Part shown: positions 35,272 to 44,594 of the stretch, one piece after another
Numbering within the stretch: position 1 is the stretch's first letter
Layout: each line of letters opens with the position of its first letter
From: CAVQCA01 sp963763115
Lineage (GTDB): Bacteria > Pseudomonadota > Gammaproteobacteria > UBA9214
Reading direction: 5' to 3'
Assembly (NCBI GenBank): GCA_963763115.1
Contig: CAVXNM010000016.1
Coordinates: 5,291-69,290 of the forward strand
Length of the DNA stretch: 64,000 bases
The notes under the pieces: generated by a model
Seen by the model: the letters and a program-made list of their open reading frames with translations, nothing else
Told to the model about the DNA's origin: nothing
Databases searched by the model: none
Translations under genes and position numbers: made by a program

Positions 35272-36306
35272 ATGAAATTCATCGACGAAGCAACCATCGA
35301 GGTACGCGCCGGAGACGGCGGCAATGGCTGCGTCAGTTTCCGGCGCGAGAAATATATTCCCTTCGGCGGTCCGGACGGCGGTGACGGCGGTGATGGCGGC
35401 AGTATCTACCTGGAGGCCGACAGTGCCGTCAATACCCTGGCAGATTTCCGCCATAGCCGTAAATTCCTGGCGGAACGCGGCCAGAACGGGATGGGAAAGA
35501 ACCGTACCGGCAAGTCTGGCGCTGACCTCATCGTCAGGGTGCCCGTGGGGACCATCGTGCACGAGGAGGATACCGGTGAGCTTGTCGGTGATCTGGTGCG
35601 TCACGGTGAGCGGCTGCTGGTGGCAAGGGGCGGCTTTCACGGGCTGGGCAACACCCGCTTTAAGAGTTCCACCAACCGTGCACCGAGGCAATCCAAACCC
35701 GGTACACCCGGCGAGGTGCGCCACCTGCAACTCGAACTCAAGCTGCTGGCAGACGTCGGGCTGCTCGGAATGCCCAATGCCGGTAAATCCACCCTGATTC
35801 GCGTCGTGTCATCCGCCCGCCCGAAAGTGGCCGATTACCCCTTTACAACGCTGCACCCTAACCTCGGTGTCGTCCGCGTCACGGAACATCGCAGCTTCGT
35901 GATGGCCGATGTCCCGGGCCTCATCGAAGGGGCCGCAGAGGGCGCCGGACTGGGTGTCCGGTTCCTCAAACACTTGTCCCGCACCCGGCTCCTGTTGCAT
36001 CTGGTGGATATCGGCCCCCTGGCCGACCCGGTGGCGGATAGTGTCGTCATCATTAAGGAACTGGAACAGTTCAGTTCCGAGTTGGCCGGCAAGGAGCGCT
36101 GGCTGGTGCTCAATAAAGTCGACCTGGTCGCACCAAATGAATGCGAAGCCCGCTGCCTGGCGATTAATGATGCCCTGAATTGGAAAGGGCCTGTTTATGA
36201 GATATCCGCCCTCAGGCGGGACGGGACAGATACCCTGGTGCAGGATGTGATGGCCTATCTCGACAGCGTCAGGGCATTGGAAGATGATGCGGGTGAGCGC
36301 GGTTAA
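35272..36306 (+). CDS. obgE: Obg-family GTPase
   Basis: The 344-residue GTPase has the glycine-rich Obg fold at the N-terminus (VRAGDGGNGCVSFRREKY and GGDGGDGGSIYLEAD) and a G domain with G1 GMPNAGKSTL near 165, G3 DVPGLIEGAAEG near 212 and G4 NKVD near 281. It acts on the 50S subunit in ribosome assembly and stress control. It follows rplU-rpmA in the standard order and lacks a long C-terminal extension. Confidence 0.97.
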   Translation: MKFIDEATIEVRAGDGGNGCVSFRREKYIPFGGPDGGDGGDGGSIYLEADSAVNTLADFRHSRKFLAERGQNGMGKNRTGKSGADLIVRVPVGTIVHEEDTGELVGDLVRHGERLLVARGGFHGLGNTRFKSSTNRAPRQSKPGTPGEVRHLQLELKLLADVGLLGMPNAGKSTLIRVVSSARPKVADYPFTTLHPNLGVVRVTEHRSFVMADVPGLIEGAAEGAGLGVRFLKHLSRTRLLLHLVDIGPLADPVADSVVIIKELEQFSSELAGKERWLVLNKVDLVAPNECEARCLAINDALNWKGPVYEISALRRDGTDTLVQDVMAYLDSVRALEDDAGERG

Positions 36307-36350
36307 CGTTATCCTGCCCGACGGTAGGGTCGTGGCATGGATTTCTGGCG

Positions 36351-37481
36351 ATGATGTCGAAACAGGTAAAAACAAGCGAATGCAGACGCTGGGTCATCAA
36401 GATCGGCAGCGCCCTGCTGACGGACAATGGTCGCGGCTTGGCGCTGGGTGCGATCGACGGTTGGGTGGAACAGATCGCCAAATTGCGCCAGCAGGGCCGT
36501 GAATTGCTGCTGGTCTCGTCCGGCGCGGTGGCCGAGGGCATGACGCGTCTGGGATGGGTCCGTCGCCCGCACGCCCTGTATGAACTGCAGGCGGCGGCGG
36601 CCGTTGGCCAGATGGGGCTGGTCCAGGCCTATGAGTCACGATTCCAGCGATACGGATTGCACACCGCGCAGGTGCTGCTCACCCACGATGATCTCGCCGA
36701 CCGCCAGCGATACCTGAATGCCCGCAGCACCCTGCGCACGCTACTCAGACTGGGCGTGGTGCCGGTCGTGAATGAAAACGATACCGTGGCAACCGAGGAA
36801 ATCCGTTTCGGCGACAACGACACCCTGGCCGCACTGGTGGCCAATCTGGTGGAGGCCGATCTGCTGGTCCTGCTGACTGATCAGCCCGGAATGTATGACA
36901 AGGACCCGCGCCGGGATGCGCAGGCCTCGCTGCTGCCCGAGGCGCAGGCCGGTGACGCGTCACTGGAGGCCATGGCGGGCGATACCGGCGGGGTGCTCGG
37001 GCGGGGCGGTATGTTGACCAAGGTACGGGCGGCGGCGCGCGCGGCGCGCTCCGGGACGCTGACGGTGATCGCTTCGGGCCTGGAAGAAAAAATCCTTCAG
37101 CGCCTGGCCTCGGGCGAGACACTCGGCACCCGCCTGTTTCCGGCTGCTGCGCCACTGGCTGCACGCAAGCAATGGCTCGCCGGACGGCTCCAGGTGCGCG
37201 GACGCCTGACGCTTGATAGCGGCGCCGTCAGCGTGCTGCGGGCGGCGGGCAGGAGTCTGCTGCCTGTCGGTGTGACCCGGGTGGATGGTGATTTCGATCG
37301 CGGTGACCTGGTGGTGTGTTATGGCCCCGGCGGCGAGGAAACCGCCCGTGGCCTGGTGAATTACAGTGGTGAGGAATCACGCAGGATCATCGGGCAACCC
37401 AGCCACCGCATCGAAGAGATCCTGGGGTATGTGGATGAGCCGGAGCTGATACACCGCGACAACCTGGTCCTGATGGGTTAG
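36351..37481 (+). CDS. proB: Glutamate 5-kinase
   Basis: The 376-residue enzyme catalyses the first step of proline synthesis, phosphorylating glutamate. The amino-acid-kinase domain shows VIKIGSALLTDNGRGL, LLVSSGAVAEGM, VVNENDTVATEEIRFGDND and GRGGMLTKVRAA. The last 100 residues are a PUA domain (ARKQWLAGRLQVRGRL onward). ATG 36354 is an alternative start. It lies 44 bases after obgE, the common gammaproteobacterial order. Confidence 0.97.
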   Translation: MMSKQVKTSECRRWVIKIGSALLTDNGRGLALGAIDGWVEQIAKLRQQGRELLLVSSGAVAEGMTRLGWVRRPHALYELQAAAAVGQMGLVQAYESRFQRYGLHTAQVLLTHDDLADRQRYLNARSTLRTLLRLGVVPVVNENDTVATEEIRFGDNDTLAALVANLVEADLLVLLTDQPGMYDKDPRRDAQASLLPEAQAGDASLEAMAGDTGGVLGRGGMLTKVRAAARAARSGTLTVIASGLEEKILQRLASGETLGTRLFPAAAPLAARKQWLAGRLQVRGRLTLDSGAVSVLRAAGRSLLPVGVTRVDGDFDRGDLVVCYGPGGEETARGLVNYSGEESRRIIGQPSHRIEEILGYVDEPELIHRDNLVLMG

Positions 37482-37492
37482 GTGCAGAAATG

Positions 37493-37519
37493 AAAAAGCC
37501 GGTCAGGGACCGGCTTTTT
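37493..37519. terminator. Bidirectional intrinsic terminator between proB and rpsT
   Basis: AAAAAGCCGGTC and GACCGGCTTTTT form a symmetrical stem with a three-base loop, flanked by A and T runs. It can terminate both convergent genes. Confidence 0.93.
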
Positions 37520-37543
37520 CGAGTCTGCAACCGCATCTGATCA

Positions 37544-37804
37544 TCAGAGGGCGTGGATATGCTGATTGAGGCGGCTCTTGTGGCGGGCGGCCTTGTTGTG
37601 ATGAATCAGACCCTTGCCTACCGCGCTGTCGATAACCGGTACTGCCTTGCGATAGGCCTGCGTGGCGGCTTCTGCATCGCCGCTGCGGATCGCTGCAAAA
37701 ACCTTCTTGATCGATGTGCGCAGTTCCGAGCGTTGACTGGCATTGCGCTGACGGCGGTTTTCCGCCTGGCGCGCGCGCTTGGTTGCTTGTGCTGAATTGG
37801 CCAA
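37544..37804 (-). CDS. rpsT: 30S ribosomal protein S20
   Basis: MANSAQATKRARQAENRRQR is the S20 start, and the 86-residue all-helical basic protein ends KAARHKSRLNQHIHAL. It binds 16S rRNA early in 30S assembly. It is monocistronic and divergent from murJ. Confidence 0.98.
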   Translation of the reverse strand: MANSAQATKRARQAENRRQRNASQRSELRTSIKKVFAAIRSGDAEAATQAYRKAVPVIDSAVGKGLIHHNKAARHKSRLNQHIHAL

Positions 37805-38061
37805 AGTACGACTCCTGACTCGGGTAGTTCAAAGGCGGGGTACTATGCGGATTTTCGTGTGATTTGTCAATCTTGTGCGGACAGAAGGACAGCGCTATGA
37901 GCTGGCGGGAGTTGCGGATCGGGATGCATTGAACCAAACCTGTGCGCGGGGTGTGTCCTGCTGTTAAGCTACTGTTTTTCAAATGGCCTTTGTAACCGCA
38001 CAATCAATCCTCCTGTTATGATTACCCAGCCTGCTGCGACCCGGCTGCGGCGCTCCCGTGT

Positions 38062-39642
38062 ATGACTCGCAAGTTACTGAAAAACACAATAATTGTTGGC
38101 TCGATGACGCTGGTGTCCAGAGTGCTGGGCTTGGTGCGCGACATGGTGTTTGCCTGGTTCGGCGCCACAGCCGGCATGGATGCCTTTTTCGTCGCCTTCA
38201 AGATACCGAATTTCCTGCGTCGCCTGTTTGCCGAAGGCGCTTTTTCTCAAGCCTTTGTACCGATCATCTCCGAGTACAAGGAAAAGCGCTCTCATGACGC
38301 GGTCCAGGATCTGGTCAACCGGGTAGCCGGTACGCTCGGCGGGGTGCTCATCCTGATTACCGTGGTGGGTGTGCTGGCCAGTCCGGTAGTGATTACGGTG
38401 TTTGCCCCTGGATTCCTGTACGAGGATAGCGTCAGATTCGATCTGGCCTCGCACATGCTGCGTATCACGTTCCCCTATATTCTGTTTGTTTCACTGGTCG
38501 CCTTCGCGGCCGGTATTCTCAACACCTATGGCCGCTTTGCCACTCCGTCGTTCGCGCCGGTGTGGTTGAACGTCATCATGATCGGTGCCGCACTCCTGGT
38601 CGCTCCCCGGCTTGAGCAGCCGGTGCTGGCGCTGGCGGGCGGGGTGCTTGTCGCCGGGCTGGTGCAAATGTTGTATCTCCTGCCGTCTCTGCGGCGCATC
38701 GGCTTGCTGCCGCGGCCCCGCTGGGGTTTCCGGGACGAGGGCGTGCGGCGCATCATGAGACTCATGCTGCCGGGCATATTCGGGTCCTCGGTCGCCCAGA
38801 TCAACCTGCTGCTCGACACCCTGATCGCCTCTTTCCTGGTGACCGGCAGCGTAACGTGGCTGTACTACTCCGACCGCCTGGTGGAATTCCCCCTCGGTGT
38901 TTTCGCCATCGCCCTATCGACGGTCATCCTCCCGAGCCTCTCGCGCAGTCATGCCAACGCCTCTGAAGAGGCGTTTTCCGCTACCCTCGACTGGGGACTG
39001 CGTCTGGTGCTGTTGATCGGCATCCCTTCGATGATCGGCCTGATCATTCTGGCGCGGCCCGTGCTGGCCGCGTTGTTCATGTATCATGACTTCACCACCT
39101 GGGATGTGCGCATGGCGGGTCTGAGTCTGATGACGATGTCGTTCGGATTGCCTGCCTTCATGCTCATCAAGGTGCTGGCTCCGGCATTCTACTCTCGCAA
39201 GGATCCGCGCACGCCGGTACGCATTGCGGTGATCTCCCTGGTGACCAACCTCGTGTTCAACCTGGCTATCGTGATCCCGATGGTGCGACTGGGGGTGCCC
39301 GGACCGCATGCCGGGCTGGCGCTCGCGACCTCCATTGCCGCCTATGTCAATGCCGGCCTCCTGTTCCGGGTTCTCTACCGTAAGCGGATTTTCCGGCCAC
39401 GTCCCGGCTGGCGGAAATATCTCCTGCAGATCGGTTCGTCCGCCGCCGTGATGGCCGGTGTGTTGTGGTGGGGAGCTCCGGCTCTGGAGGAATGGGCCGC
39501 CTGGTCGGCCGGCGAGCGCAGCCTCGTTCTTCTGGCCTGCGTGTGCGCGGGATCGGCGGTCTACTTTCTTGCGCTGCGCGCCGGCGGTCTGCAGGTTTCA
39601 ACGCTGTGGGTTACCGAACATGCTGCCGGGGAGGGCGCATGA
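38062..39642 (+). CDS. murJ: Lipid II flippase MurJ
   Basis: The 526-residue MOP-superfamily protein has about 14 membrane helices and the MurJ signature (VSRVLGLVRDMVFAWFGAT, FKIPNFLRRLFAEGAFSQAF). It moves lipid-linked peptidoglycan precursor across the inner membrane. Length and sequence are normal and no frameshift is present. It precedes ribF by 57 bases. Confidence 0.97.
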   Translation: MTRKLLKNTIIVGSMTLVSRVLGLVRDMVFAWFGATAGMDAFFVAFKIPNFLRRLFAEGAFSQAFVPIISEYKEKRSHDAVQDLVNRVAGTLGGVLILITVVGVLASPVVITVFAPGFLYEDSVRFDLASHMLRITFPYILFVSLVAFAAGILNTYGRFATPSFAPVWLNVIMIGAALLVAPRLEQPVLALAGGVLVAGLVQMLYLLPSLRRIGLLPRPRWGFRDEGVRRIMRLMLPGIFGSSVAQINLLLDTLIASFLVTGSVTWLYYSDRLVEFPLGVFAIALSTVILPSLSRSHANASEEAFSATLDWGLRLVLLIGIPSMIGLIILARPVLAALFMYHDFTTWDVRMAGLSLMTMSFGLPAFMLIKVLAPAFYSRKDPRTPVRIAVISLVTNLVFNLAIVIPMVRLGVPGPHAGLALATSIAAYVNAGLLFRVLYRKRIFRPRPGWRKYLLQIGSSAAVMAGVLWWGAPALEEWAAWSAGERSLVLLACVCAGSAVYFLALRAGGLQVSTLWVTEHAAGEGA

Positions 39643-39699
39643 GACAGTACACATCAGCTTTAAACCCGACGGTTTTTAACACAATCCGGCAGGATCGCC

Positions 39700-40626
39700 A
39701 TGGAACTGGTTCGCGGCATTCATAATCTGCGTCCCCGTCACCGGGGATGTGCCGCCACCATCGGTAATTTCGATGGCGTGCACCTCGGACATCAGGCGGT
39801 GCTCGGGCAATTGTCGGAATATGCCGTTGCCCGGCAGCTGCCGGTGGCGGTCATCACCTTCGAGCCGCAGCCGCGTGAATTCTTTACCCCGGAATGCGTG
39901 CCTCCGCGGCTCACGCGACTGAGGGAGAAGGTGGAGGTACTGCGCCGGTTTGGCGTGGACCGGGTGCTTTGCCTGCGCTTCGGTGACTACCTGGCCGGCC
40001 TGCCGCCGGAGGAATTTATCCGTATCATCCTGCTGCAAGGTCTGGAGGTGAAGTATCTCGTGGTTGGGGATGATTTTCGCTTCGGCAGGGACCGGGCCGG
40101 GAATTTCGCACTGCTCGAGCGCTCCGGGGCCGCCCATGGATTCCCGGTCGTGAACATGCACACTTTCAATGTCAACGGAGCCCGTGTCAGCAGCACGCGC
40201 GTGCGCGAGGCGCTGGAGGCCGGCGATCTGGCGGGGGCCGAACGGCTGCTGGGACGGCCCTACCGCATGAGCGGCCGGGTGGCGCATGGCGACAAGCGCG
40301 GCCGGACAATCGGGTTCCCGACGGCAAACATTTTTCTGCACCGCACGGCCACGCCGGTGCAAGGTGTGTACGCGGTGGAATTGTTCGGCATCGAGGGCGA
40401 ACCCGTGCGGGGTGTGGCCAATGTCGGAAACCGTCCGACCGTGGACGGCACGCGCAGTCTGCTGGAGGTCCACCTGTTCGATTTCCACCGGGAGATCTAC
40501 GGCTGTCACGTGCAGGTCGAGTTCCTGCACAAGCTCAGAGCCGAACGGCGTTTCGAGAGCTTCGATGCCCTGAAACACCAGATCGAGGAGGATGCCGCCC
40601 AGGCGCGTGTCTGGTTTGAGGAATGA
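39700..40626 (+). CDS. ribF: Bifunctional riboflavin kinase/FAD synthetase
   Basis: The 308-residue enzyme makes FMN and FAD from riboflavin. The N-terminal adenylyltransferase has TIGNFDGVHLGHQAVL and VVGDDFRFGRDRAGN followed by SSTRVREAL; the C-terminal kinase has VAHGDKRGRTIGFPTANI and GVANVGNRPTVDG. The position between murJ and ileS is standard. Confidence 0.97.
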   Translation: MELVRGIHNLRPRHRGCAATIGNFDGVHLGHQAVLGQLSEYAVARQLPVAVITFEPQPREFFTPECVPPRLTRLREKVEVLRRFGVDRVLCLRFGDYLAGLPPEEFIRIILLQGLEVKYLVVGDDFRFGRDRAGNFALLERSGAAHGFPVVNMHTFNVNGARVSSTRVREALEAGDLAGAERLLGRPYRMSGRVAHGDKRGRTIGFPTANIFLHRTATPVQGVYAVELFGIEGEPVRGVANVGNRPTVDGTRSLLEVHLFDFHREIYGCHVQVEFLHKLRAERRFESFDALKHQIEEDAAQARVWFEE

Positions 40627-40715
40627 TTCAGTGCAGAGTCCTGGTGGCTGCCGGATGTTAATATGATTTTTTTTAGTGGTTGTTATCAATTGTCTTGTTA
40701 ATTGTTTATAACTCT

Positions 40716-40744
40716 GAGCTCTTTGCGTCTTTGCGGTGAAAAAA
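40716..40744 (+). repeat. Short tandem CTTTGCGT motif in the ileS leader
   Basis: Before the ileS GTG, CTTTGCGT at 40721-40728 is directly repeated as CTTTGCGG at 40729-40736, followed by TGAAAAAA. The ribosome site for ileS (GGTGA) lies within the unit. Very similar strings are scattered in intergenic regions of many environmental genomes. Confidence 0.4.
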
Positions 40745-40745
40745 C

Positions 40746-43592
40746 GTGGCTGATTACAAAAAAACCCTGAATCTTCCCAATACGGCCTTTCCCATGAAAG
40801 GCAATCTGCCCCTGCGCGAACCGGAGATTCTGCAGCGCTGGGCCGCCATGGACCTCTACGGCATGCTGCGCGCGGCCTGCCGGGGGCGCCCGCGATTCGT
40901 GTTGCATGACGGGCCGCCCTATGCCAACGGCGACATCCATATCGGTCATGCCGTCAACAAGGTCCTGAAGGACATCATCGTCAAGAGCAAAACGCTCAGC
41001 GGATTCGATGCACCCTATATTCCCGGTTGGGACTGCCACGGTCTGCCGATCGAGCTGAATGTCGAAAGGAAAATCGGCAAGCCCGGCGTGAAAGTCGATG
41101 CCGCCACGTTCAGGAGCGCCTGCCGCGAATACGCCAGCAAGCAGGTGGACGGGCAGCGTCGGGATTTCATCCGCCTGGGGGTGGTGGGGGACTGGCAACA
41201 TCCCTATCTCACCATGCAGTACCGCGTGGAGGCCGACATCATCCGGGCGCTGGGTGCGATTGTCGAGAACCGTCATTTGACCAAGGGCTACAAGCCGGTC
41301 CACTGGTGTACGGATTGCGGATCCGCCCTGGCGGAGGCCGAGGTGGAATATGAAGACAAGGATTCCTTCGCCATTGATGTGCGTTTCCCGGTAGTGAACG
41401 AGCAGGCCTTGCTGACGCGCTGTCACCATGTCGAGGGTCATTGCGGGGAAGGTCCGCTCTCGGTCGTGATCTGGACCACCACTCCGTGGACACTGCCGGC
41501 CAACCGCGCGGTCGCGCTCAATCCGGAGCTGGACTATGTCGTGGTGCAGTGCGATACCGGCCACGGACAGGAGCGGCTGCTGCTGGCCGATGCGCTGCTC
41601 AAGGACGCCATGGGGCGTTACAACGCAGAGAAATACCAGGTTCTGGCCTATTGCAGGGGCAGCGAGCTGGAAGGCGTGAAACTGGCGCATCCGTTTTACC
41701 AGCGCGAGGTGCCGGTTATACTCGGTGAGCATGTCACCACCGAGGCCGGTACCGGCGCCGTTCATACAGCACCCGGTCATGGTCAGGAAGACTACATCGT
41801 CGGCAAGCGTTACCGGCTGCCGATCGACAACCCGGTCGGAGGCGATGGCCGGTTTCTTCCGGACACCGAACTGTTTGCCGGACAGCATGTCTTCATGGCC
41901 AACAATTCCGTAATCGAGGTTCTGAAGGGACGCGCCGCGCTGGTACATGAGGAAAAGCTGCGTCACAGTTACCCCCACTGCTGGCGGCACAAGACGCCGA
42001 TCATATTCCGCGCCACGCCGCAGTGGTTCATCAGCATGGAGCATAACCACCTGCGCACGGCGGCAATGAGCGAGATCCGGCAGGTTGAATGGAAACCGGA
42101 ATGGGGACAGGCGCGCATCGCCGGCATGGTGGAGAACCGCCCGGACTGGTGCATCTCGCGCCAGCGGACCTGGGGTGTGCCGATTCCCCTGTTCGTCCAC
42201 CGGGAAAGTGGCGAACTGCACCGGGACAGCGTCAGCCACATCGAGGCCATCGCCCGGCGCGTCGAGGAGCGGGGTCTCGATGCGTGGCATGAACTGGATC
42301 CGGCAGACCTGCTCGGTGAAGATGCCGCCGATTACGAGAAGATCACTGACACGCTGGACGTGTGGTTCGATTCCGGCGTGACTCACTTTGCCGTGCTGCG
42401 GCGGCGTGAGGATCTCGCGTTTCCGGCCGACCTCTATCTCGAAGGCTCCGATCAGCATCGCGGCTGGTTCCAGTCATCGCTGCTCACCGCGGTCGCCATG
42501 TGCGGCATGGCGCCCTACAAGGAGGTGCTGACCCACGGCTTTACCGTCGATGCCGGCGGCCAGAAAATGTCCAAATCCCGGGGCAATGTGGTGGCCCCCC
42601 AGAAAGTGGTGAATGCCCTCGGCGCCGATATTCTGCGTCTATGGGTGGCCGCAACCGATTACCGCGGCGAGATGACGGTCTCGGACGAGATCCTGAAACG
42701 CACCGGTGACGCCTATCGCCGCCTGCGCAACACCGCCCGTTTCCTGCTCGCGAACCTGAATGGTTTTGAACCCGCCCGGGATCTGCTGGAATCGCAGGAG
42801 TTGCTGGGTCTGGACCGCTGGACCCTCGATCGTACCCGACTGCTGCAGGAACAGGTGCAACAGGCCTATAACGATTATGAATTCCACCGCATCTATCAGC
42901 TGGTGCACAACTTCTGCGCGGTGGATATGGGCAGCTTTTATCTGGATATCATCAAGGACCGTCAATACACGACACGGACCGACAGCATCCCGCGGCGTTC
43001 CGCCCAGACGGCGATGTACCATGTGGTCGAGGCGCTGGTGCGCTGGTTCGCACCGATTATGAGTTTCACAGCGGAGGAGATCTGGCGGCACATCCCGGGG
43101 CAGCGTGCCGAATCGGTTTTCCTGGCCACCTGGTATGAGTTGCCATCCGCCGGATATACGGAATCCGAACTCCAGCGGCACATGGACGCCGGTTTCTGGG
43201 AGCGGGTCATCACGGTGCGTGATGCCGTCAGCAAGGAGCTGGAAAAGCTGCGGGTTGGCGGCGCGATCGGCTCATCACTCGATGCCGAGGTCGACCTCTA
43301 TGCCGATGAGGAGACCGCCGCGCTGCTGCGTCTCCTGGAGGATGAGCTGCGCTTCGTGCTGATCACGTCCTATGCCCGCGTTCATGACGTTGCCGCCCGT
43401 CCCGATGACGCGGTCGAAGCAGGCGTTCCCGGGTTGCAGTTGTGGCTGCGGGCGACACCATCGGCACATGCCAAGTGCGTGCGCTGCTGGCATCATCGCG
43501 AGGATGTTGGCGTAAACACGGAACACCCCGAACTCTGCGGGCGTTGCGTGGAGAACGTTGCGGGTCGCGGTGAGCAACGCCGTTACGCCTGA
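40746..43592 (+). CDS. ileS: Isoleucyl-tRNA synthetase
   Basis: The 948-residue class I synthetase starts at GTG 40746. It has the HIGH motif in DGPPYANGDIHIGHAVNK, the editing domain with TTTPWTLPANRAV, KMSKS in GGQKMSKSRGN and a C-terminal zinc finger (CVRCWHHR and LCGRCV). These features match the bacterial eubacterial-type IleRS. It charges tRNA-Ile and hydrolyses mischarged Val-tRNA. Confidence 0.98.
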   Translation: MADYKKTLNLPNTAFPMKGNLPLREPEILQRWAAMDLYGMLRAACRGRPRFVLHDGPPYANGDIHIGHAVNKVLKDIIVKSKTLSGFDAPYIPGWDCHGLPIELNVERKIGKPGVKVDAATFRSACREYASKQVDGQRRDFIRLGVVGDWQHPYLTMQYRVEADIIRALGAIVENRHLTKGYKPVHWCTDCGSALAEAEVEYEDKDSFAIDVRFPVVNEQALLTRCHHVEGHCGEGPLSVVIWTTTPWTLPANRAVALNPELDYVVVQCDTGHGQERLLLADALLKDAMGRYNAEKYQVLAYCRGSELEGVKLAHPFYQREVPVILGEHVTTEAGTGAVHTAPGHGQEDYIVGKRYRLPIDNPVGGDGRFLPDTELFAGQHVFMANNSVIEVLKGRAALVHEEKLRHSYPHCWRHKTPIIFRATPQWFISMEHNHLRTAAMSEIRQVEWKPEWGQARIAGMVENRPDWCISRQRTWGVPIPLFVHRESGELHRDSVSHIEAIARRVEERGLDAWHELDPADLLGEDAADYEKITDTLDVWFDSGVTHFAVLRRREDLAFPADLYLEGSDQHRGWFQSSLLTAVAMCGMAPYKEVLTHGFTVDAGGQKMSKSRGNVVAPQKVVNALGADILRLWVAATDYRGEMTVSDEILKRTGDAYRRLRNTARFLLANLNGFEPARDLLESQELLGLDRWTLDRTRLLQEQVQQAYNDYEFHRIYQLVHNFCAVDMGSFYLDIIKDRQYTTRTDSIPRRSAQTAMYHVVEALVRWFAPIMSFTAEEIWRHIPGQRAESVFLATWYELPSAGYTESELQRHMDAGFWERVITVRDAVSKELEKLRVGGAIGSSLDAEVDLYADEETAALLRLLEDELRFVLITSYARVHDVAARPDDAVEAGVPGLQLWLRATPSAHAKCVRCWHHREDVGVNTEHPELCGRCVENVAGRGEQRRYA

Positions 43593-43616
43593 AGCCCTGG
43601 TCTGGAGTAAACGCGA

Positions 43617-44093
43617 ATGAAATGGTTCTGGCTTGCCGGTGTGGTGCTGATCCTGGATCAAGGCAGCAAATGGATCGCCGATTCACTGCTGGGTCCGCAT
43701 GACGTCACCCCGCTGCTGCCGTTCCTCGCCCTGCGCAAGGCCTATAATCCGGGCGCAGCCTTCAGCTTCCTGAGCGATGCCTCCGGCTGGCAACGCTGGT
43801 TTTTCTCCGGGCTTGCTGTGCTGGTTATCGGTGTGCTCATGGCCTGGTTGCGGCGACTTCCCAGGGGGCAGGATCGCATGGCGCTTGCACTGGCGCTGAT
43901 AATCGGCGGGGCGGCGGGCAACCTGGTCGACCGGTTGCTCTACGGTCATGTCATCGATTTCATCGACCTGTACTACGGGGTCTGGCACTGGCCCACCTTC
44001 AATATCGCCGATTCGGCCATCACACTTGGCGCGGCGTTGTTAATCCTGGATGCCATCATGGGGCACAGGGATAATGCCCCGGTAAGGCAATGA
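43617..44093 (+). CDS. lspA: Lipoprotein signal peptidase II
   Basis: The 158-residue protein has four membrane helices and both catalytic aspartate boxes, GNLVDRLLYGHVIDFID and FNIADSAITLG. It cleaves prolipoproteins ahead of the lipidated cysteine, so it would process the lipoproteins at 10, 17 and 31 kb. Its TGA overlaps the fkpB ATG (ATGA). Confidence 0.97.
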   Translation: MKWFWLAGVVLILDQGSKWIADSLLGPHDVTPLLPFLALRKAYNPGAAFSFLSDASGWQRWFFSGLAVLVIGVLMAWLRRLPRGQDRMALALALIIGGAAGNLVDRLLYGHVIDFIDLYYGVWHWPTFNIADSAITLGAALLILDAIMGHRDNAPVRQ

Positions 44094-44581
44094 GCGACGT
44101 CCAGGGGACGGGTATGAACAGGCGTGTGCGAAATCCTATCGCTGCGGGCAGCACGGTCACCCTGCATTTATCCCTGGCACTGGAAGACGGCCGGGTTGCC
44201 GAAAGTACCTTCGATGGCGAGCCGCACACCTTCACCGTGGGGGACGGCTCGCTGTTGTCCGGCCTGGAACTGTCACTCTACGGGCTGCGTCCGGGCGATA
44301 CCCAGCACCTGGTACTGCATCCCGCACAGGCCTTCGGCCTGCGTGATCCGGCCAGGATCCATCCCGTGTCGCGCGCGGCATTCACTGACGACATCAGCCT
44401 GGAGCCGGGCCTGATCATCGGCTTTACCGACACCGGGGGCGAGGAAATACCCGGGACCGTTCTGTCCATAACCGATGCGGCCGTCGAGGTGGACTTCAAT
44501 CACCCGCTGGCGGGCCATGCCATTACTTTTGACGTGGAAATCATCGACGTGATCCCGGGGGTTGGCGATAATGCTGATTGA
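44090..44581 (+). CDS. fkpB: FKBP-type peptidyl-prolyl isomerase (SlpA-like)
   Basis: The 163-residue protein has the FKBP core with an inserted flap (AGSTVTLHLSLALEDGRVAE, GDGSLLSGLELSLYGLRPG, HPLAGHAITFDVEI). It is cytoplasmic and catalyses prolyl isomerisation. The ATGA overlap with lspA supports the start; ATG 44114 is an alternative. It overlaps or abuts ispH, as in other gammaproteobacteria. Confidence 0.95.
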   Translation: MSDVQGTGMNRRVRNPIAAGSTVTLHLSLALEDGRVAESTFDGEPHTFTVGDGSLLSGLELSLYGLRPGDTQHLVLHPAQAFGLRDPARIHPVSRAAFTDDISLEPGLIIGFTDTGGEEIPGTVLSITDAAVEVDFNHPLAGHAITFDVEIIDVIPGVGDNAD

Positions 44582-44594
44582 TGATCAATTACCC

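Noticed and set aside
39676..40689. 337-codon minus-strand ORF antisense to ribF
   Set aside because: It is a shadow of ribF with no domain content; high GC in the third codon position opens the opposite frame.
40698..42458. Long 586-codon minus-strand ORF antisense to ileS
   Set aside because: It mirrors ileS frame usage; no family motif or ribosome site is present and ileS is unambiguous.
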